Shown piece by piece: positions 59,936 to 64,000 of a DNA stretch of 64,000 nucleotides. The stretch spans positions 62,001-126,000 of the forward strand of contig CAJMOF010000002.1 in the NCBI GenBank assembly GCA_905215065.1, given 5' to 3'. Each line of letters opens with the position of its first letter. Position 1 is the stretch's first letter. The notes beneath the pieces were generated by a model, which saw nothing but the letters and a program-made list of their open reading frames with translations, was not told the DNA's origin and did not search any database. This stretch comes from an uncultured bacterium. Lineage in GTDB: Bacteria; Actinomycetota; Coriobacteriia; Coriobacteriales; Coriobacteriaceae. A program made the position numbers and the translations under genes.

Positions 59936-60649
59936 ATGGCGCAGCGCGAACAACACGAACGAGTCAAAAAGATGGACCGCTGGGCGGGCAAACTGCTCGG
60001 TCATAAGGCAGTGGTGATGGCGATACTGGTCGTCATTGCGATGGCGAGTGGACTGGCAATGGCGAACTTTGGCGGCGGTGCCGGCGGTGTGTCGTTTGAG
60101 CGCACTGATGGTTCGGGCACGTTAGTGGAGCCGGGATCCGGCGATGCTTCGAGTGGAAAGACATCTGAAGGCTCTTCGCCTAAGGCGTCTGCCGCGGCAG
60201 AGGTCTATGTCGATGTTGATGGCGCCGTGGTGTCACCCGGTGTATATCGCCTCAAAGACGGGGCGCGGGTGGCTCAGGCGATTGATGCCGCCGGTGGGCT
60301 GGCGCCCGAAGCAGACGTTACGGGGCTTAATCGTGCATCCAAGGTCACTGATGGACAAAAAATTCACGTTCCAACGGTAGGGGAGCAGCAGGTGTCCATT
60401 GCGGAAGCCGGTGTTGATGGTGGGACTTCCGCATCATCAGGCGTCGGTGGCGCAACAGGCCTAGTAAACATTAATACGGCAAGCTCGGCAGAGCTGCAGA
60501 CGCTCTCGGGCATCGGTCCCTCAATGGCACAGTCGATTATCGATGAACGGACAAAGAACGGTGCTTTTGCTTCGGTTGACGATCTGATGCGCGTGTCGGG
60601 AATCGGCGAGAAGAAGCTTGCCAAAATCAAAGATTGCATCTGCGTATGA
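59936..60649 (+). CDS. comEA: Competence protein ComEA (DNA receptor)
   Basis: Binds double-stranded DNA at the cell surface during uptake. One membrane helix (VVMAILVVIAMASGLAMA, residues about 26-43), a Gly/Ser linker, an SLBB domain (VYVDVDGAVVSPGVYRLKDG, about 88-145) and a C-terminal double helix-hairpin-helix (INTASSAELQTLSGIGPSMA ... VSGIGEKKLAKI, about 175-237). ATG 59936 is seven bases after GGGAGG; ATG/ACG frames upstream are not needed. It overlaps comEC by 4 bp (ATGA). Confidence 0.94.
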   Translation: MAQREQHERVKKMDRWAGKLLGHKAVVMAILVVIAMASGLAMANFGGGAGGVSFERTDGSGTLVEPGSGDASSGKTSEGSSPKASAAAEVYVDVDGAVVSPGVYRLKDGARVAQAIDAAGGLAPEADVTGLNRASKVTDGQKIHVPTVGEQQVSIAEAGVDGGTSASSGVGGATGLVNINTASSAELQTLSGIGPSMAQSIIDERTKNGAFASVDDLMRVSGIGEKKLAKIKDCICV

Positions 60650-62949
60650 GTACGACCGAGCGAGAGCACGTGATGCCTCCGCGGCCCCTGATTCCGTGGA
60701 CGATGGCCCTGTGTGCCGGCATGTGCGTGAGCTGCGCCTTGGTGCTCAGCATAGCCGCTGATGTGCTGCTGAGGGAGCGGGCGACGGCGGTCGGGCCGCT
60801 ATGGGCCATTCCCGTTGCGGCAGCGGTTTTCGTTGTGCTGGCTCACTCTTGTGCGCGGCTTGCCCCTTTGAAGCGGTGGCTGTATGCCGCGTCCGTCGGT
60901 CTCGTGGCGGGAGCGGTCGTCTCGGCGTGGTGGGCTGTGGGTGCGCTCAGCGCCTCGAGGGCGCTCGACGGTCGAGCGGCAAGCGGCCTCGAGTTTGTCG
61001 TGCAGGGTGATCCATCCATAAACGACGACGTGTATTCCTATACCTGCGAGGCACGCGCGGACGGTAAGAACTTGGCAACGGTTCGCCTATCGTGTGATCG
61101 TGAGCTCAAGGTCGGGGCGCACGTGCGTGTTATCGGTCGCGTTTTACGTTTTGAGAACGATGCGTATGGTCGCTCACGCGTGCTTCGAGGCGAGCTCCGA
61201 AAAGTGAAGGTCATCCGGTTGGTGTCGGTCGACGAGGGCTCTCCGGGGCCGCTGCTTCGACTGCGAAATGAGCTGCTTGCGTCCATCTTGCCTGCGACCG
61301 ACCCGGCGCGTGCGCTCATAGCTGGAGTCGTCTGCGGTCGTTCGGCCGAGCTGCGCGCCCAGCCGGCGAGCGACTGGTTTTCGGTGACGGGAACGGCGCA
61401 TCTTATCGCCGTCTCGGGCAGCCATTTGGCTATCGTGGGGTTTGTAATCGAGGGTGTATTGCAAAAGACTCGGTGCTCACGTGGTCTTCAGCGGGCGATA
61501 TTGGCGATAACGCTTGTGGGCTACGCTGCCTTTACGGGCGCGTCTCCCTCGGCTGTGCGCGCGTGCTGCATGGTGTTCGCGACGCTTGTCGTAAACGGCG
61601 CGGGGCGTCGCCGGCACGGCCTTTCGGCGCTCTTCGCAACCATGTCCATCTTTGTGCTGCTGCGGCCGACGGTGCTGTTTGAGATGGGCTTTCAGCTTTC
61701 ATGTGCCAGCGTCTTAGCCATTCTGTGCTTTTGCTCTTATGCGACCTACGCTTTGGGTGAGCTGGGCTTGCCATCGGGCGTTGCCGGCATGCTTTCCGTC
61801 ACGCTGTGCTCGCAACTGGCGACACTTCCCATTACCGTTCCTGCCTTCGGTACGTTCTCGCTCATTGCTCCGCTGGCAAATGCGGTCCTCGGTCCGGTGG
61901 TGAGCGTACTGCTCGCTGTGTCGATCGTGCTGGTTCCCTTTTCGTTCGTGGCACCGTTGCGGACTTGGGCGCTCGTTGTGCCCATGATTGCCGCCCGTTG
62001 CGCGCTGTTCTTCGAGCAGCTGTTTGCCGCCGTGCCGGGTGCATACGTGAGCGTGCCGCCCGATAGCATGTGGATTTACCTAGTGCCGTGTTTTCTGGCG
62101 GTTCTGCTGGTCTGGTGGCCGCGTCCCCGTGCACGTCCTATGGCGGTGGGGCTTGCATGCCTGATGCTCTTGGCTGCGATTCCGTACGTCTATTGGGATC
62201 GATTCGCTCCGCCTTCGGTGACGGTTCTCGATGTGGGCCAGGCCGATGCGATTCTTATCCGCCAAGGCGGCGCAGTTGCACTTGTCGACTGCGGGCTCGA
62301 CGAGCGTGTGGTTGCGGCGTTGGTTCGCAATAACGTGCACCATATCGATGCCGTTTTTGTGACGCATTGGGATGAGGACCACTGGGGTGGTTTGCCTGCC
62401 GTGCTCGAACAGTTTTCGGTCGGAACGATTGCCGTGGCGGCGGATGCGCTGGAGGATGCTCCTGCCGAGGTATTGAACCGACCTGGCGTGGAGTATCGGC
62501 AGGTGCGTCGTGGGGATACGGTCGACATCGGCTCATTTTGCGCTCGCGTGATGTGGCCATTCGAGTCCGTGGATGGCGAGGGAAATGAGGACTCGCTTGT
62601 CCTGCTGCTCTCTTATGTTCAGGAAGGTAAGGGCCTGCGAATACTTCTCACCGGTGATGCTGAGCTCGACCAAGAGCGGGAATTCGTGCAGGAGGTGGGG
62701 GACATCGATGTCCTTAAACTTGGGCATCACGGCTCCAAGGTTTCAGTCGATGGTGAGTTGCTGGACATTCTGACGCCCGAGCTTTCCCTCGCAAGCGCCG
62801 GTGAGGGAAATCGATACGGCCATCCGTCCGATGCCTGCATCGATGCCGTGAAGGAAGCGGGTGGTGTGTTCGCGTGTACCATCGAACACGGCGACATTAC
62901 CGTCACGCCGACTGCGAATGGTTTTGCGATGCGATGCCAGCGACCGTGA
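60646..62949 (+). CDS. comEC: DNA uptake channel ComEC/Rec2
   Basis: The membrane channel for single-stranded DNA entry. N-terminal helices and an OB-like outer domain (residues about 110-200) are followed by the Competence domain (LIAGVVCGRSAELRAQ ... TGTAHLIAVSGSHLAIVGF), with about ten helices in total. The C-terminal metallo-beta-lactamase domain has VLDVGQADAILIRQGG, VTHWDEDHWGG (HxDxDH) and LKLGHHGSKVS. 767 residues, complete. Complete comEA and comEC here, with comM and dprA at 31-33.5 kb, make natural transformation plausible. Confidence 0.95.
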   Translation: MSTTEREHVMPPRPLIPWTMALCAGMCVSCALVLSIAADVLLRERATAVGPLWAIPVAAAVFVVLAHSCARLAPLKRWLYAASVGLVAGAVVSAWWAVGALSASRALDGRAASGLEFVVQGDPSINDDVYSYTCEARADGKNLATVRLSCDRELKVGAHVRVIGRVLRFENDAYGRSRVLRGELRKVKVIRLVSVDEGSPGPLLRLRNELLASILPATDPARALIAGVVCGRSAELRAQPASDWFSVTGTAHLIAVSGSHLAIVGFVIEGVLQKTRCSRGLQRAILAITLVGYAAFTGASPSAVRACCMVFATLVVNGAGRRRHGLSALFATMSIFVLLRPTVLFEMGFQLSCASVLAILCFCSYATYALGELGLPSGVAGMLSVTLCSQLATLPITVPAFGTFSLIAPLANAVLGPVVSVLLAVSIVLVPFSFVAPLRTWALVVPMIAARCALFFEQLFAAVPGAYVSVPPDSMWIYLVPCFLAVLLVWWPRPRARPMAVGLACLMLLAAIPYVYWDRFAPPSVTVLDVGQADAILIRQGGAVALVDCGLDERVVAALVRNNVHHIDAVFVTHWDEDHWGGLPAVLEQFSVGTIAVAADALEDAPAEVLNRPGVEYRQVRRGDTVDIGSFCARVMWPFESVDGEGNEDSLVLLLSYVQEGKGLRILLTGDAELDQEREFVQEVGDIDVLKLGHHGSKVSVDGELLDILTPELSLASAGEGNRYGHPSDACIDAVKEAGGVFACTIEHGDITVTPTANGFAMRCQRP

Positions 62950-62957
62950 CGACGTCG

Positions 62958-62987
62958 TTGGCGTGCGGTGGGCCCCTGGGCTAGAAT
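62958..62987 (+). promoter_or_regulatory. Candidate promoter of holA
   Basis: TTGGCG (62958-62963), 18-bp spacer, TAGAAT (62982-62987), 40 bp before the holA ATG. Confidence 0.55.
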
Positions 62988-63027
62988 GGCACGGAACGAA
63001 TGCGAAGGCCTGCGGGAGGGGAGCGCA

Positions 63028-63990
63028 ATGTCCGAAACCGGTCTGCTGCCGGCATATCTGATCGTCGGTACCGACGGAGTCAAGCGCGATCACGCCGTCT
63101 CGCGTATGAAAGCGCGTCTGGAAAAGTCGGGCATGGTCGAGTTCAACCTCGACGAGCGCGACATGACCAAGGACCCCGATATCGAGTCCATTATCGGATC
63201 GCTTAACACCTTTCCCATGGGCAGTGAGTTTCGTCTGGTAATCCTCGATGGCTGCTCAAAGCTCGCCAAGGCGGTCTCGGAGCCGCTCGTTGGGTATCTG
63301 GCGAGTCCCAGCCCCACAACGGTCTGCCTCATCATCGCCGACTCACTTGCCAAGAATGCGCGCCTGTATAAGGCAATCGCCAAGATCGACAAGAAGGCTA
63401 TCGTCGATTGCTCGGGTACCAAGCGCTGGGAACTGCCGCGCCGTGTTCAGCAGATGGCGACGCAGCGCGGTAAGTCGATTTCGACGGCGGCCGCCGAGGA
63501 GCTCGTCTCGCGTTCGGGCGAAAACACGCGCATGCTCGATAACGACTTGGCTAAGCTTGCCCAGATGGTCGAGGCGCCCCAGATTGAACTTGCCGATGTT
63601 GAGCGCTGGATTGTACGTACGGCCGAGGTCCAACCCTGGGACTTCCTCAACGCCGTCTCGGCTCGCGATATGCGGCGTTCGCTCGAGCTCTTTAAGCTCC
63701 TGCCCTCCAAGAGCTACGTGTGGACTTACACATTGCTGTGCGGTCGCATCCGTGAGCTGATCGTCGCCAAGGCGCTTGATGCGCGCGGACAGGGTCGCGA
63801 GCTGGCCGCAACGCTCAAGCTCCAGTCCTGGCAGGTCAAGAATCACCTTACCTGGGCGCGTCGCTTTTCGATGGCAGAGCTCATCGCAGCGCTCGAGGGT
63901 GCGGTCGATGTGGAGCTCGCGCTCAAGGGTTCGGCCGATTCTCAGACGGCGCTTTTGCTCTGGATTACGAACATCTTGAGAAAATCGTGA
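63028..63990 (+). CDS. holA: DNA polymerase III delta subunit
   Basis: Opens the sliding clamp within the clamp loader. AYLIVGTDGVKRDHAVSRMK, FRLVILDGCSKL and the C-terminal helical region (SYVWTYTLLCGRIRELIVAK, QSWQVKNHLTWARRFS) fit HolA. There is no functional P-loop, as expected for delta. ATG 63028 follows GGGAGGGGAG; the longer frame from 62968 crosses the -10 box. 320 residues. The comEC-holA order is common in Gram-positives. Confidence 0.93.
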   Translation: MSETGLLPAYLIVGTDGVKRDHAVSRMKARLEKSGMVEFNLDERDMTKDPDIESIIGSLNTFPMGSEFRLVILDGCSKLAKAVSEPLVGYLASPSPTTVCLIIADSLAKNARLYKAIAKIDKKAIVDCSGTKRWELPRRVQQMATQRGKSISTAAAEELVSRSGENTRMLDNDLAKLAQMVEAPQIELADVERWIVRTAEVQPWDFLNAVSARDMRRSLELFKLLPSKSYVWTYTLLCGRIRELIVAKALDARGQGRELAATLKLQSWQVKNHLTWARRFSMAELIAALEGAVDVELALKGSADSQTALLLWITNILRKS

Positions 63991-64000
63991 TGATACCTGC

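Noticed and set aside
1..64000. CRISPR arrays, rRNA and tRNA genes
   Set aside because: No regularly spaced repeats and no cloverleaf-like sequences were seen. The only clear dispersed repeats are the REP-like units and the 17-bp motif pair.

Overview
The window is a dense, mostly plus-strand stretch of housekeeping chromosome from a high-GC Gram-positive. The best fit is Coriobacteriia (Actinomycetota), probably Collinsella or a close relative. Reasons: an actinobacterial-type integration host factor sits directly before gmk-rpoZ; the order rpsP-khpA-rimM-trmD-lepB ... rplS-rnhB-yraN-comM-dprA ... rpsB-tsf-pyrH-frr-uppS-cdsA-dxr-rseP-ispG is actinobacterial; GTG and TTG starts are frequent; and PPDK with its regulator and AdhE point to an anaerobic gut lifestyle. 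The genus is an inference, not a database result. I see no prophage, CRISPR array, rRNA or tRNA gene.

Layout. 1-4085: the 3' end of a P-type ATPase, a membrane-anchored zinc-ribbon protein, a cyclophilin and a membrane-anchored TPR protein. 4201-11110: rod-shape and peptidoglycan elongation cluster mreB-mreC-mreD-mrdA(PBP2)-rodA plus one unknown membrane-associated gene. 11121-17876: two radical-SAM-associated genes, then a strong promoter and rplU-rpmA-obgE-nadD-yqeK-rsfS. 17975-19228: dinB on the minus strand. 19430-28949: rpsP-khpA-rimM-trmD-lepB, glyQ-glyS, and the PPDK regulator with ppdK. 29159-35781: rplS, rnhB, a yraN-comM-dprA competence-type group, then trmFO-xerC. 36001-46114: rpsB-tsf, then pyrH-frr-uppS-cdsA-dxr-rseP-ispG-proS (translation, lipid carrier and isoprenoid synthesis). 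46291-49792: an APH-family kinase and adhE on the minus strand. 49946-51004: a REP-associated tyrosine transposase gene inside a perfect 27-bp inverted repeat. 51108-51296: rpmB on the minus strand. 51611-57072: the pyr operon pyrR-B-C-K-D-F behind a leader that folds as an attenuator. 57312-59722: mihF-gmk-rpoZ-thiI. 59936-63990: comEA-comEC and holA.

Most notable observations. (1) An identical 17-bp motif, GGTCAGCTTTTGGTTTG, lies 71 and 75 bp upstream of the first genes of the two transformation-related clusters (yraN-comM-dprA and comEA-comEC, 29 kb apart); it is a candidate competence-regulon element. (2) xerC has no ATG/GTG/TTG before its conserved N-terminal domain; the only well-placed start is an ATA overlapping the trmFO stop, behind GGAGG. 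(3) The site-2 protease carries an insertion of about 110 residues, containing a winged-helix-like segment, between its GGY loop and the next membrane helix. (4) The pyr leader can form three mutually exclusive hairpins. (5) Helically spaced TTTACC repeats lie upstream of ppdK. The transposase gene with its repeats looks like a complete REPtron.

Start codons were chosen from ribosome-binding-site spacing and family N-termini, so several differ from the longest open frame. Promoters and hairpins were read by eye.
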